NCBI RefSeq assembly: GCF_003073045.1 | Contig: NC_037592.1 | Coordinates: 11,622,007-11,686,006 of the forward strand | Direction of reading: 5' to 3' | Origin: Pomacea canaliculata | Taxonomy: Eukaryota > Mollusca > Gastropoda > Architaenioglossa > Ampullariidae | DNA length: 64,000 nt | Shown: piece after piece, positions 23,849 to 35,265 of the stretch | How positions within the stretch are numbered: position 1 is the first letter of the stretch | Layout: each line of letters opens with the position of its first letter | Position numbers and translations under genes: made by a program | Notes under the pieces: model-generated | Databases searched by the model: none | What the model saw: the letters and a program-made list of their open reading frames with translations, nothing else | What the model was told of the DNA's origin: nothing

Positions 23849-24466
23849 TCATTTAAAAGAAATATGTTGCACGACTAAGTCGTCAATGCCATTCAGACCT
23901 TCCATAATCCACTCAGCACCGGAGGCCGCCTCACAGACATCTCCAACGGCGCCGACGTTGTGGTCGTCTTCGTCCATAGCTTGCGAGCGGCCGCCTCGTT
24001 CAGTACGCTGGGCTGTCGCTTGCTGGCGCTGCCGCTGATGCCGGTTCTGGCTACGAGCCGCATGACCAGACGGTGGGTTGCTAAGATCGACGAATCCTGG
24101 TTTGTTTCTCTCTTCAGATGTGGCCGTGAATGAACCAGAAAGACGACCTTTGCTCTGTCTGCTCGTGGACGCAGCTTCGGAAGATTTTCGCGAGGCCGGC
24201 TGGCTGTTGGGATGATACAGACTGAAGCGGTCCTCCCTGACGTTTACCCACCCGGCTTTGATCGCTCGCTGCAGCCCGGACCTGACCTCGCCATCGGTGT
24301 ACTTTTCCTTGCCAAGGCGGTTGCGGATGGAGGCGAGCGTATGGCTGCGTTCACTGCCGAGCTTCATGATGGCCATTACCACCTTCCCAGGTTTCAGTGG
24401 AAGATTCGCCTTCTTTCGCTCTCCTGAGCTTCCCGCAGATGACATGCTCGTCGTAGAGTTGTTCAT
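23849..24466 (-). CDS. Linker-histone-like winged-helix protein, array copy 3 (205 aa)
   Basis: Starting at the conserved MNNSTTSMS, the frame runs through an intact winged helix (KVVMAIMKL ... SGLQRAIKAGWV ... DRFSLYHP), the basic linker and the acidic tail (DEDDHNVGAVGD) to QHISFK. It is full length apart from loss of the polyglutamine run. The frame stays open upstream to an ATG at 24640. That extension contains a second GSSGQRKKANLRL from the 5' duplication, so an N-terminally extended protein is possible, but the TATA box at 24616-24622 lies inside it. Confidence 0.62.
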   Translation of the reverse strand: MNNSTTSMSSAGSSGERKKANLPLKPGKVVMAIMKLGSERSHTLASIRNRLGKEKYTDGEVRSGLQRAIKAGWVNVREDRFSLYHPNSQPASRKSSEAASTSRQSKGRLSGSFTATSEERNKPGFVDLSNPPSGHAARSQNRHQRQRQQATAQRTERGGRSQAMDEDDHNVGAVGDVCEAASGAEWIMEGLNGIDDLVVQHISFK

Positions 24467-24615
24467 CAGAATCGCCAGGATATGCCGAATTTTCCGCAGT
24501 CTAGTGGACAGTCGGCAAATCAAAGCAGCGCTGGGAGTTCTTGGAGAAAGGAGTCGAAGATTCGCCTTCTTTCGCTGTCCTGAGCTTCCCGTAGCACTGG
24601 GACAGAAGCGGGGGA

Positions 24616-24683
24616 TTTTATACAAACGATCCCTTCCCACCCTGACGTAGGTGTTGCGATGTCAACGTCGTTGTCCTAGTAAC
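24616..24683 (-). promoter_or_regulatory. Promoter of array copy 3: TATA, CRE-like site, X-box
   Basis: TATAAAA at 24616-24622 (minus), TGACGTAG at 24643-24650, X-box GTTGTCCTAGTAAC at 24670-24683. Spacing is the same as in copy 2. Confidence 0.5.
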
Positions 24684-25524
24684 AGAACTACAAGGTAGGT
24701 GGCGCGGTTTTTTTATTGTCTGTTTCTATGGCAATACAGTGTGTCTTAATACCAAAAAACTTGAGCTTTGCAAAATTGGTGAATTCCGTTAAATGCATTT
24801 TCCAGATTTGTTGGCCGTATACAATATTTTGGTATTTACATTTCACAGCTTTGGAGGTTGCCATGTAAGTTGCAGCGCGATCTATACACGTCTGTGTCTC
24901 TAGGGAAACAAATGACGTCGTCGTCCATGGCAACAGGAAGTAAACCGACCTGACGACTAGTTACCTTGGGAGATGTACAGATGGAGATATACAGTGCTTA
25001 CTATGACTGCTCGGTATTTTCTGCCGGGTTTCCTGCGATATCTAACAGATCTCTTCTCGAATTCATTTCTTCCCGCTCGCAGCCTACCAGTCCTTTCCTA
25101 TGCCAAACCTCTGCCATGCTTCATGCGCAGATTTTCCGTCTTGTATGTCTGTCGTTGTGTCTCTAGCCGGTTTCTGGTTGATATTTTTGGTCTGTGTAGT
25201 CAGTATGTGTGTTATATAGATTTTGTATTGGTTTAAATGTGTGCTTTAAGTGTTTTGCATTCAGAAAATGTTTGAAAAGCGCATTGAATTTACAGTACAG
25301 TAGAGGAATATGCTATATTAATCAGGATGATGATGATAATTGATGATGATGATTATTATTATTATTATAACGCAGTCTGGGTGATGGGATTTCAATTTCC
25401 AGCTTACGTGGTGGAGCAATATTGGTAGGTCATACCTATCTGCATGTATTATTCTCCTCACCACAAACTGACATGAACTGAAATTCAGAAAGATAATAAT
25501 AATAGTAATAAGAATAGTAATAAT

Positions 25525-25590
25525 AATTCGCTTGTATAGCGCCTTATTGTGGCCTGTGGACAGCTCAAGGCGCTTCACAAATGACAGAAG
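25525..25590 (-). repeat. Antisense retroposon tail fragment, unit 3 (also 30838-30895 in unit 4)
   Basis: TTCGCTTGTATAGCGCC, then AGCTCAAGGCGCTTCACA, preceded by AAT repeats, is the reverse complement of a common invertebrate LINE/SINE 3' end. Units 1 and 2 lack it and unit 5 keeps only the flanking repeat, so it helps group units 3, 4 and 5. Confidence 0.45.
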
Positions 25591-25638
25591 TTGACGAGAC
25601 GACAAAATGTCGGTGTTCAGCGGACCGTGTTCTCCACA

Positions 25639-26547
25639 CCACAGGAACAACAATCCACAGTCCAAATATTAAAACATCATGCAAATTCAAATGCAACAAA
25701 TCCAACAGATGGCACAAGTCTCACTGGAATGACGAATGAGTCCAGCACACGCGAAAGTTCGCTGATCAACAAAGGGTCAAGACGACATGAAGCCCACACA
25801 ACTGTGCTGATCATGAAGTCTGCAAGTAGGAAAAGAACTGAAGCCACCGACACGGAACCAAGCTGCGTAGACTCGGTGACCATCTCGCCACATCTGACGG
25901 TGGAGCAGCAATCACGATTTACAGACCTAATTAACAGCCGCCCCGAAAATTTTTCAACCGGCCAAACGGATGTTGGTCATGTCACACGGGTCAAACATGA
26001 AATACAGCTGACAAATGATACACCATTTAAAGAACGGCATTGCCGAATTCCACACGGCATGTGTGAACAGGTCAGAGAACACTTACAACACCTGCTGGAC
26101 AGTGGGATTATTAGACCATCACATTCACCCTGGTCATCGAATGTTGTATGGGTTAAACAGAAAGACGGTGTGGACTACAGACTGCTCAACGCACGGACAA
26201 TCAAAGGTTCGTACGCACTGCCGAGGATTGAGGAATTGCTGGACGCCTTAGCGGGATCCAAGCATTTCACTGTCCTCGACTTAAAGAGCGGTTACCATCA
26301 GGTAGAGATAACCGAGGAGCACAAAGAGCGTACAGCATTCTCAGTTGCGCCCCTTGAATTCTATGTCTACAATCGCATTGCAATGGGGCTGGCGAATGCA
26401 CCGGCCACATATCAACGCCTCATAGAAGAGTGTTTGGGGGACCTGCATCTCCAAATATGCCTGGTGTTTCTCGATGACATCATTGTGTTTTCCAGTACAT
26501 TTGATAAGCATCTGGAAAGAGTGGAGAGAGTGCTAGACACACTACGG
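25639..26547 (+). mobile_element. Ty3/gypsy remnant, unit 3, left part (gag end and RT)
   Basis: The frame is open from 25591 to the hAT junction at 26547. It has the gag/protease-proximal region, then the RT: DTPFKERHCRIPHGMCEQV, TVLDLKSGYHQVEI and an intact FLDDIIVF catalytic box. Five residues (SLRQC) before VDYR are deleted in frame. This is the best-preserved RT of the array. It breaks off after VERVLDTLR where the hAT element begins. Confidence 0.9.
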
Positions 26548-28333
26548 CAGGGGTGTCAAACACCCGCCCGCTGGCCACATCGGGCCCGCCAGGAAATTTT
26601 ACCTTGCCCGAGAATGAATTTTAGTAAATCATTGTTAATGGCCCGGCGACAAGTAGAAGGCAAACAACAGAAAAGTTCCCGTCGAGGACAGCAAGGGATG
26701 GGATGAGTTTAGTGATGTTTGTATTGACCACCAACAGTGCACTGGTCAAGTTACCACCGCTCCTGTTGATGACCAGAAGGGCTGGTGAAGGCGGGGCCCA
26801 TAAATCTGACCTTTGACACGGGACACGATGGCCTGAACACGGGCCTCGGGTCGAAGATTTTTAGTACCTGTTAACTTCCCTGAATCGGTCCGAGATCAAA
26901 GTGTGACTAGGGCAAACCCACGTGTATGATGATGCAGCTCAGCAAAAGACTAATAGAAACTCATCACTTTCTGAATGTGCGGGCTGGCGAGCAGAAGTCG
27001 TCTCGATGAGACGTTAAGTTGTGAGAAGCAAACTTGTGGGGATCAAGTTCGTGGGAGTATAGCTTCTCCAAGGACTTATATATATCTACCATCTGGAATT
27101 ATATGTGCGAACTGTGCATGATAACTGTGAACTGTGAATTATACACGTGGACTGTGGATGATAAGTGCCAACTGTGGAATACTGACTGTCAAGAGTTAAT
27201 GACTGCCGCCAAAGAGATAAGTACCCAAGTATAAACAGCAAGCCACGGTGTAGAAATAATTGCTGTTTGTGTATTGATGATTTGTGTCTTGTTTGCCTAA
27301 TTATATCTTCTTTTACATACATAAACTGATGCAATAACATCACATGTCATAGCAAATAGTACTGAACAGAGCAGAGCACGCGATTGTTTATTAGAATTAA
27401 TTGAAAGCTGTGTGTAGTGTGTGAACTTAACGCTAGTCGTAGGTACTGGTGCGCCATCTGTCGGGGAACAAAGGCAGATGATCAGAGCTAAGCACGTGTT
27501 GTGACTTTTCTATAGACTTTTACTTAATCTTAATTTACTTAATAAAGATCGAGAACATTACACTGTGTAGTGAAGGGACTTTTGTAATTTCAATACCAAT
27601 CAAATTTCAAATTAAAGCTAGCCGTTAAAATGGCCGAGAGAAAAGTTGATTTTGAAAACAGTCTTTCAAAGCCAATGGGAAGCTGAATACATGTTTACTG
27701 ATATCAGCGGTAAACCAGTGTCTACTTTGTGGAGATACAATAGCTGTGACCAAAGAATATAATCTGAGACGGCATTACGAGACTAAACATCAGGACAAGT
27801 TGAAAAGCCTGAATGCAAAACAGAAGCTAAAGAAAGTGTAATGAGTGACTGAAGGCAAAGTACGACTGTGTGGGGGCTGCACAGTTCTCTCATTCCCTCC
27901 CACAAACGATGCCCCAGCTTCGTCTACATGCGGCTCGAATCTTGAGCATGTTTGGCAGCAGATATTTGTGTGAGCAACTTTTGTCTGTGATGAAGATCAA
28001 CAAAACATCACACAGGACTTGACAGGAGACGTCTTAGTGATGTACACTTGCAGTCCATCCTGAGAATCTCCACCACACAGAAACTTACTCCAAACATAAA
28101 CAAACTTGTTGTCAAGAAAAGATGTGAAACGTCCACTTCTGACAAAATAAATTAAAAAGAAAAACTGCTAAGCCTTGGTTTGTATGATTTTGTTTACACA
28201 AAATTAATAACAGAAAGTTCATTTTTTTAGTGTTCAATAAAAAAGTTATCGGACTTAAATAATAACCTTCGGCCCGCCACCTTGTGTGTGATGTGAGATT
28301 TGGCCCGCTGGGTAATTGAGTTTGACACCCCTG
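26548..28333 (+). mobile_element. hAT transposon (BED-finger, ZBED5/GTF2IRD2-like transposase), internally deleted
   Basis: Perfect 14-bp terminal inverted repeats are CAGGGGTGTCAAAC at the left end and GTTTGACACCCCTG at the right. Inside, a broken frame near 27630-27840 begins MAERKVDFE and encodes a BED zinc-finger-like stretch (CLLCGDTIAVTKEYNLRRHY). Near 27915-28140 is the hAT C-terminal dimerisation region (ILSMFGSRYLCEQLLSVMK, then LQSILRIS). The catalytic middle is missing and several frameshifts and stops are present, so the element is dead. The flanking 8-mers (cactacgg and acctatat) do not match, so no target duplication remains. Confidence 0.85.
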
Positions 28334-28969
28334 ACCTATATGGTCACAGCTTCTCTGTGCTGACTGACAACAACGCCATGACCTACGTGCTGACGTCAGC
28401 AAGGCTAGATGCCATCGGTCACCGGTGGCTGGCATCATTGGCATCATTGACATCCTCAGAGATCGCTTCCTTTGGCCTGGCATGACATGAATATTGCTTG
28501 AAGTGCAATAAAATGAACTTGCTGCTGAGCAAACTGTCAACAGAAAAACTTGCGGGGACTGTTGTGGCCACGCTCATTGCGGCTGTCTGGCCACTGCTGT
28601 GAACTCAGTGTGACTGCAGCATCGTGTACATATGTTTAAACGTTTATACTTATGTTTCTACGTTTATGTTTATAACGCGTTACCTTGAAACAAAGTTTTA
28701 GGGGGGTTCTAGGTTTAAATGTCGACGAAAACATTTCTCCTCGAGGGGGGTGTATATAGTGGGAGGACTGAGCGCGCATGCAAGGATGAGAGAGCGTGAA
28801 TGACGAAAGAGCGTGTGTGACGAAAGTTTCAGAATGCGTGTATGAATGACGTAAAAAAGCGATGACGAGGAGAGAAAAGCGCGCGGGGGGGGGGGGGAAA
28901 GAGAGGTCGGGGAGGGGGGGGTCAGTACGTCTGGAGAGAATCCTGGCAATGAAAGCACAAACTACTACA
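28334..28969 (+). mobile_element. Ty3/gypsy remnant, unit 3, right part (RNase H piece, C-terminus, LTR)
   Basis: Immediately right of the hAT, the sequence encodes a gypsy RNase H segment (SFSVLTDNNAMTYVLTSARL, then RWLAS) that no other unit retains. At about 28485 it jumps to the C-terminal region (EYCLKCNKMNLLLSKL). The LTR is at 28751-28969. Together with the left part this shows that several hundred bases of pol were lost around the hAT. Confidence 0.85.
28751..28969 (+). repeat. Gypsy 3' LTR, unit 3
   Basis: TGTATATAGTGGG to ACTACTACA, 219 bp, with an expanded G run in the middle. It abuts the unit 4 leader. Confidence 0.75.
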
Positions 28970-29213
28970 TAATGACCCCGATCGAGGTAGATGCAGACCT
29001 TTTGCGTTAATTTGTAACATTTATCGGTTTTTACATTATCAATATATTTTCAACTCTTATGTGTATTATTTATGTATTTATTCTATATAAAAATATTTAT
29101 ATATCTTATTTGGTATTATAAACCACTCAGCACCGGAGGCCGCCTAACAGTCATCTCCTACGGCGCCGACGTTGAGGTCGACTTCGTCCTTAACTCGCGA
29201 GCGGCCGCCTCCT

Positions 29214-29759
29214 TCAGTACGCAGAGCTGTCGCTTTGCTGGCGCTGCCGCTGGCGCTGCTGCTGCTGCTGCCGCTGCCGCTGGCGCTGCTGCTGCTGCTG
29301 GCGCTGCTGCTCCTGCTGCCGCTGCCGGTTCTTGCTACGAGCCGCTTGACCAGACGGTGGGTTGCTAAGATCGAGCACGATCCTTGCACGAATGACGAAT
29401 CCTTTAGATGTGGCCGTGAATGAACAAGAAGGACGACAACTTTTGCTCTTTCTGCTCGTGGACGCTGCTTCGGAAGATTTTCGCGAGGCAGGCTGGCTGA
29501 TGGGATGAGACAGACTGAAGCGGTTCTTCATGACGTTTACCCGCCCGGATTTGACCGCTCGCTGCAGCGCGGACTTGACCTCGCCATCGGTGTACTTTTC
29601 CTTGCCAAGGCGGTTGCGGATGGAGGCGAGCGTATGGCTGCGTTCACTGCCGAGCTTCGTGATGGCGGTTACCACCTTCCCAGCTTTCAGTCGAAGATTC
29701 GACTTCTTTCGCTCTCCTGAGCTTCCCGGAGATGACATGCTCGTCGTAGAGTTGTTCAT
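29214..29759 (-). CDS. Linker-histone-like winged-helix protein, array copy 4 (181 aa)
   Basis: It starts at the conserved MNNSTTSMS. The winged helix is intact (KVVTAITKL ... SALQRAVKSGRV ... NRFSLSHP). The basic linker is followed by an expanded Gln/Arg repeat encoded by imperfect CAG/CGG/CGC triplets, ending SDSSAY. As in copy 2, the acidic tail lies in another frame (29144-29389). A deletion near 29120 has also removed most of the AT-rich leader between the tail and the array junction. Confidence 0.6.
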   Translation of the reverse strand: MNNSTTSMSSPGSSGERKKSNLRLKAGKVVTAITKLGSERSHTLASIRNRLGKEKYTDGEVKSALQRAVKSGRVNVMKNRFSLSHPISQPASRKSSEAASTSRKSKSCRPSCSFTATSKGFVIRARIVLDLSNPPSGQAARSKNRQRQQEQQRQQQQQRQRQRQQQQQRQRQRQQSDSSAY

Positions 29760-29909
29760 CAGAATCGCCAGGATATGCCGAATTTTCCGCAGTCTAGTGG
29801 ACAGTCGGCAAATCAAAGCAGCGCTGGGAGTTCTTGGAGAAAAGAGTCGAAGATTCGCCTTCTTTCGATGTCCTGAGCTTCCCGTAGCACTGGGACAGAA
29901 GCGGGGGGA

Positions 29910-29977
29910 TTTTATACAAAGTATCCCTTCCCACCCAGACGTAGGTGTTGCGATGTCAACGTCGTTGTCCTAGTAAC
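29910..29977 (-). promoter_or_regulatory. Promoter of array copy 4: TATA and X-box; CRE-like site mutated
   Basis: TATAAAA at 29910-29916 (minus) and X-box GTTGTCCTAGTAAC at 29964-29977. The CRE-like site reads AGACGTAG here instead of TGACGTAG. Confidence 0.45.
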
Positions 29978-30637
29978 AGAACTACAAGGTAGGTGGCGCG
30001 GTTCTTTTATTGTCTGTTTACATGGCAACACAGTGCGGTTTAATACAAAAAACTTGATCTTTGCAAAATTGGTGAATTCCGGGAAATGTATTTTCCAGAT
30101 TTGTTGGCCGTATACAATATTTTGGTATTTACATTTCACAGCTTTGGAGGTTGCCATGTAAGTTGCAGCGCGATCTATACACGTCTGTGTCTCTAGGGAA
30201 AGAAATGACGTCGTCGTCCATGGCAACAGGAAGTAAACCGACCTGACGACTAGTTACCTTGGGAGATGTACAGATGGAGATATACAGTGCTTACTATGAC
30301 TGCTCGGTATTTTCTGCCGGGTTTCCTGCGATATCTAACAGATCTCTTCTCGAATTCATCTCTTCCCGCTCGCAGCCTACCAGTCCTTTCCTATGCCGAA
30401 CCTCTGGCATGCTTCATGCGCAGATTTTCCGTCTTGTATGTCTGTCGTTGTGTCTCTAGCCGGTTTCTGGTTGATATTTTTGGTCTGTGTAGTCAGTATG
30501 TGTGTTATATAGATTTTGTACTGGTTTAAATGTGTGCTTGCAGTGTTTTGTAGTCAGAAAATGTTTGAAAAGCGGATTGAGTCTACAACACAGTAGAGGA
30601 ATACGCTATATAGATCTGGATGATGATGATGATGATG

Positions 30638-30673
<36 letters not shown>

Positions 30674-32104
30674 TTTATAACGCAGTCTGGGTGATGGGAT
30701 TTGAATTTCCAACTAACGTAGTGGAGCAATATTGGTAGGTCACAGCTATCTGCATGTATTATTCTCCTCACCACAAACTGACATGAACTGAAATTCCGAA
30801 AGATACTAATAATAGTAATAAGAAAAGTAATAATAATTCGTTTGTATAGCGCCTTATCCTGGCCTGTTTAGAGCTCAAGGCGTTTCACAAATGACAGAAG
30901 GTGACGAGACGACAAAATGTCGGTGTTCAGCGGACCGTGTTCTCCACACCACAGGCCAGCGTTCACGTTCACACACACAGCACGAACAACAATGAACAGT
31001 CCAAATATCAAAACATCATACAAATGCAAATGCAACAAATCCAACAGATGGCACAAGTCTCACTGGAATGACGAATGAGTCCAGCACACGCGAAAGTTCA
31101 CTGATCAACAAAGGGTCAAGACGACATGAAGCCCACACAACTGTGCTGACCATGAAGTCTGCAAGTCGGAAAAGAACTGAAGCCACCGACACGGAACCAA
31201 GCTGCGTAGACTCGGTGACCATCTCGCCACATCTGACGGTGGAGCAGCAATCACGCGTCAGAGACCTAATTAACAGCCACCCCGAAAATTTTTCAACCGG
31301 CCAAACGGATGTTGGTCATGTCACGCATAACATAAAATACAGTTGACAAATGATACACCATTTAAAGAATGGCATCGCCGAATTCCACACGGCATGTACG
31401 AACAGGTCAGAGAACACTTACAACAGCTGCTGGACAGTGGGATTATTAGACCATCACATTCACCCTGGTCATCGAATGTTGTATGGGTTAAACAGAAAGA
31501 CGGTAGCCTACGGCAATGTGTGGACTACAGACAGCTCAACGCACGGACAATCAAAGACTCGTACGCACTGCCGAGGATAGAGGAATTGCTGGACGCCTTA
31601 GCGGGATCCAAGTATTTCACTGTCCTCGACTTAAAGAGCGGTTACCATCAGGTAGAGATAACCGAGGAGCACAAAGAGCGTACAGCATTCTCAGTTGCGC
31701 CCCTTGAATTCTATGAATACAATCGCATGGCAATGCAGCTGGCGAATGCACCGGCCACATATCAACGCCTCCTGTAAGAGTGTTTAGGGGACCTGCATCT
31801 AAAATATGCCTGGTGTTTCTCGATGACATCATTGTGTTTACCAGTACTTTTGATGAGCATCTGGAAAGAGTGGAGAGAGTGCTAGACAGACTATGGGATT
31901 GTGGAATGAAACTGCACCCCAAGAAGTGCATATTCTCACAGGATCGAGTTAAATACGTGGGACATATCGTGTCAGCGGCTGGTGTCGAGACAGATCCGGA
32001 AAAGTGCGAGAAAGTAAAAAACTGGCCAGTGCCCCGGACACCTGAGGATGTACGACAGTTTCTGGGATTCGCAGGTTATTACTGGTCTCTATAGTTACCA
32101 CGGA

Positions 32105-32976
32105 CATAGACTGGATCATGAGAAGAACAACCTCTAACAGAAACACGGGCGTTCAGTGGACTTTCGCCAGGCATCTTGAGGATCTTGACTTTGCAGATGA
32201 CATCAGCCTGTTGTCCCACAAGTAACAACACGCACAAAGCTCACTCGGCTCGCAGAAGAAGCAGCAATGACTGGCCTGACCATCAACATCAAGAAGACGG
32301 AGGTAATGCGGGTCAGCACAAAGCAAGAAGCCCCACTCCAACTACATGGAGAATGTATTACAGAGTCTGACCGTTTCACCTACCTTGGCAGCATAGTCAG
32401 CAGCAAAGACGGAGGTACAGATGAAGATGTCAGAAGCCGAATAAGCAAATCCAGGGTTGCATTCCACTCCCTAAGACCTATCTGGCACTCCAAGGCTTTG
32501 TCTCTACACACCAAGATCCGCATCTATAATACCAATGTAAAGTCAGTCCTTCTGTATGGATCTGAGACATAGCGGGTGACAAATGCCATCACCAACAAGA
32601 TACAGACATTTATCAATAAATGTCTGCGCCGCATTCTTAACATCCGATGGCCTGAGAAGATCTCCAATACCGCCCTATGGGAGAGAACCAACCAAAACCC
32701 TGCCAGCCTAGACATCAAGAAGCGAAAGTGGGGCTGGATTGGCCACACTCTACGAAAGCCAGCCGACAATTTAGCGAGACAAGCTCTGGGCTGGAACCCA
32801 CAGGGGAGGCGCAAGGTTGGGAGACCCAGACAGACGTGGAGACGATCAGTCCACAGAGAGGCAGAGACAGCTGGCATGACATGGTCCCAACTAGAAAGGG
32901 ATGCCCAGTACCGGGTCCGATGGCGGCGTGTGGTTGCGGCCCTATGCTCCACTGGGGGCGAATAGGAACGAAGAAG
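32105..32976 (+). mobile_element. Non-LTR retrotransposon (LINE) 3' fragment nested in gypsy, unit 4
   Basis: The insert is flanked by perfect 14-bp direct repeats, ATAGTTACCACGGA (32091-32104 and 32977-32990). Unit 1 keeps the uninterrupted site at 18442-18455. It encodes the 3' part of a LINE reverse transcriptase: GLTINIKKTEVMRVST, FTYLGSIVSSKDGGTDEDV, KSVLLYGSET, then after a stop LRRILNIRWPEKISN, WGWIGHTLRKP and GRRKVGRPRQTWRR. It ends a few bases after the last stop codon in a short GAA-rich tail. Early frameshifts and the stop make it dead. The exact LINE clade was not resolved. Confidence 0.9.
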
Positions 32977-33441
32977 ATAGTTACCACGGAGCCATTGGAG
33001 CTGGTGTGTATGGATTATCTGTCCCTCGAAGCATCCAAAGGACGATAGCAGCATATTTTAGTCCTTACAGACCATTTCACGCGCCTGGCCCAAGCCATCC
33101 CGACTCGGAACATGACGGCAAAAACAACAGCAACCAACGTGGATAAAAAGCGGGGAATTCGCACTTCGCCAGCAGCAGAGGCCAGACGAATATTGCTTGA
33201 AGTGCAATAAAATGAACTTGCTGCTGAGAAACTACCCTCGTGAAAGAACAACTTGCGGGGACTGTTGCGGCCACGCTCATTGTGAACTTAGTTTGACCGC
33301 AGCACCGTGTACATATGTTTAAACTTTTATACTTATGTTTCTACGTTTATGTTTATAACGCGTTACCTTGAAAAAAAAAGTTTTAGGGGGGGGGGGGTTC
33401 TAGGTTTAAATGTCGAGGACAACATTTCTCCTCGAGGGGGA

Positions 33442-33643
33442 TGTATATAGTGGGAGGACTGAGCGCGCATGCAAGGATGAGAGAGCGTGAATGACGAAAG
33501 AGCGAGAGTGACGAAAGTTTCAGAATGCGTGTATGAATGACGTAAAAAAGCGATGACGAGGAGAGAAAATCGCGGGAAAAAGAGAGGGGGGGGGATCAGT
33601 ACGTCTGGAGAGAATCCTGGCAGTGAAAGCACCAACTACTACA
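33442..33643 (+). repeat. Gypsy 3' LTR, unit 4
   Basis: TGTATATAGTGGG to ACTACTACA, 202 bp, preceded by the purine tract GAGGGGGA and abutting the leader of unit 5. Confidence 0.75.
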
Positions 33644-33917
33644 TAATGACCCCGATCGAGGTAGATGCAGACCTTTTAGGTTAATTTGTAACATTTATCG
33701 GTTTTTACATTATCAATATATTTTCAACTCTTGTGTGTATTATTTATATATTTATTCTATATAAAAATATTTATATATCTTATTTGGTATTATCTGACTT
33801 ATGCAATTAAGAGACAGGCGTAAACATACACGCGTTAAAACACACAAACATGCACATGCTTGTCCGCACAACAACTTACAAGATTTTGCTGAAATCTTTC
33901 CCCATTTAATCAGCTTG

Positions 33918-34457
33918 TCATTTAAAAGAAATATGTTGCAGGACTAAGTCGTCAGTGTTACCCAGAGCTTCCATAATCCGCTCAGCAAAGGAGGCCGCCT
34001 CACAGTCATCTCCAACGGCGCCGACGTTGAGGTCGTCTGCCGCATGACCAGGCGGTGGGAGGTGTTCTAAATCGATCATGAACCTTCCACGAATGTCGCC
34101 TTCTTTAGATGTGCCCGTGAATGAACAAGAAAGACGAGCTTTGCTCTTTCTGCTCGTGGACGCTGCTTCGGAAGATTTTCGCGAGGCCGGCTGGCTGATG
34201 GGGTGAGACAGACTGAAGCGGTCCTCCATGACGTTTACCCACCCGACTTTCATCGCTCGCTGCAGCGCGGACTTGACGTCGCCATCGGTGTACTTTTCCT
34301 TGCCAAGGCGGTTGCGGATGGAAGCGAGCGTATGACTGCGTTCACTGCCGAGCTTCATGATGGCGACTACCACCTTCCCAGCTGTCAGTCGAAGATTCGC
34401 CTTCTTTCGCTGTCCTGAGCTTCCCGGAGATGACATGCTCGTCGTAGAGTTGTTCAT
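33918..34457 (-). CDS. Linker-histone-like winged-helix protein, array copy 5 (179 aa)
   Basis: It starts at MNNSTTSMS, with an intact winged helix (KVVVAIMKL ... SALQRAMKVGWV ... DRFSLSHP) and basic linker. An internal deletion removes the whole glutamine region and joins GHAA directly to the acidic tail (DDLNVGAVGDDCEAAS), ending QHISFK like copy 3. As in copy 3 the frame continues upstream to an ATG at 34631 through the duplicated GSSGQRKKANLRL. Confidence 0.62.
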   Translation of the reverse strand: MNNSTTSMSSPGSSGQRKKANLRLTAGKVVVAIMKLGSERSHTLASIRNRLGKEKYTDGDVKSALQRAMKVGWVNVMEDRFSLSHPISQPASRKSSEAASTSRKSKARLSCSFTGTSKEGDIRGRFMIDLEHLPPPGHAADDLNVGAVGDDCEAASFAERIMEALGNTDDLVLQHISFK

Positions 34458-34606
34458 CAGAATCGCCAGGATATGCCGAATTTTCCGCAGTCTAGTGGAC
34501 AGTCGGCAAATCAAAGCAGCGCTGGGAGTTCTTGGAGAAAAGAGTCGAAGATTCGCCTTCTTTCGCTGTCCTGAGCTTCCCGTACCACTGGGACAGAAGC
34601 GGGGGA

Positions 34607-34674
34607 TTTTATACAAACGATCCCTTCCCACCCTGACGTAGGTGTTGCGATGTCAACGTCGTTGTCCTAGTAAC
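34607..34674 (-). promoter_or_regulatory. Promoter of array copy 5: TATA, CRE-like site, X-box
   Basis: TATAAAA at 34607-34613 (minus), TGACGTAG at 34634-34641, X-box GTTGTCCTAGTAAC at 34661-34674. Confidence 0.5.
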
Positions 34675-35265
34675 AGAACTACAAGGTAGGTGGAGCAGTT
34701 CTTTTATTGTCTGTTTCTATGGCAATACACTGCGGCTTAATACAAAAAACTTGAGCTTTGCAAAATTGGTGAATTCCGGGAAATGTATTTTCCAGATTTG
34801 TTGGCCGTATACAATAGTTTGGTATTTACATTTCACAGCTTTGGAGGTTGTCATGTAAGTTGCAGCGCGATCTATACACGTCTGTGTCTCCAGGGAAACA
34901 AATGACGTCGTCGTCCATGGCAACAGGAAGTAAAGCGACCTGACGACTAGTTACCTTGGGAGATGTACAGATGGAGATATACAGTGCTTACTATGACTGC
35001 TCGGTATTTTCTGCCGGGTTTCCTGCGATATCTAACAGATCTCTTCTCGAATTCATCTCTTCCCGCTCGCAGCCTACCAGTCCTTTCCTATGCCAAACCT
35101 CTGGCATGCTTCATGCGCAGATTTTCCGTTTTGTATGTCTGTCGTTGTGTCTCTAGCCGGTTTCTGGTTGATATTTTTGGTCTGTGTGGTCAGTACGTCT
35201 GTTATATAGATTTTGTACTGGTTTAAATGTGTGCTTGCAGTGTTCTGTATTCAGAAAATGTTTGA

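Larger units (their letters stand above)
30980..33643 (+). mobile_element. Ty3/gypsy remnant, unit 4 (RT, integrase stub, 3' LTR) split by a LINE
   Basis: After a gag/protease-proximal segment the RT reads well from 31343 until a stop inside TYQRLL at about 31777. It resumes in another frame from 31780 with FLDDIIVF through VKYVGHIVSAAGVETDPEK to GFAGYYWSL. The RT-to-integrase deletion junction is the same as in unit 1 and is interrupted by a LINE at 32105-32976. The integrase piece is short (MDYLSLEASK region, 32990-33130). It jumps at a CAGC microhomology to the C-terminal tail. LTR at 33442-33643. Confidence 0.9.
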
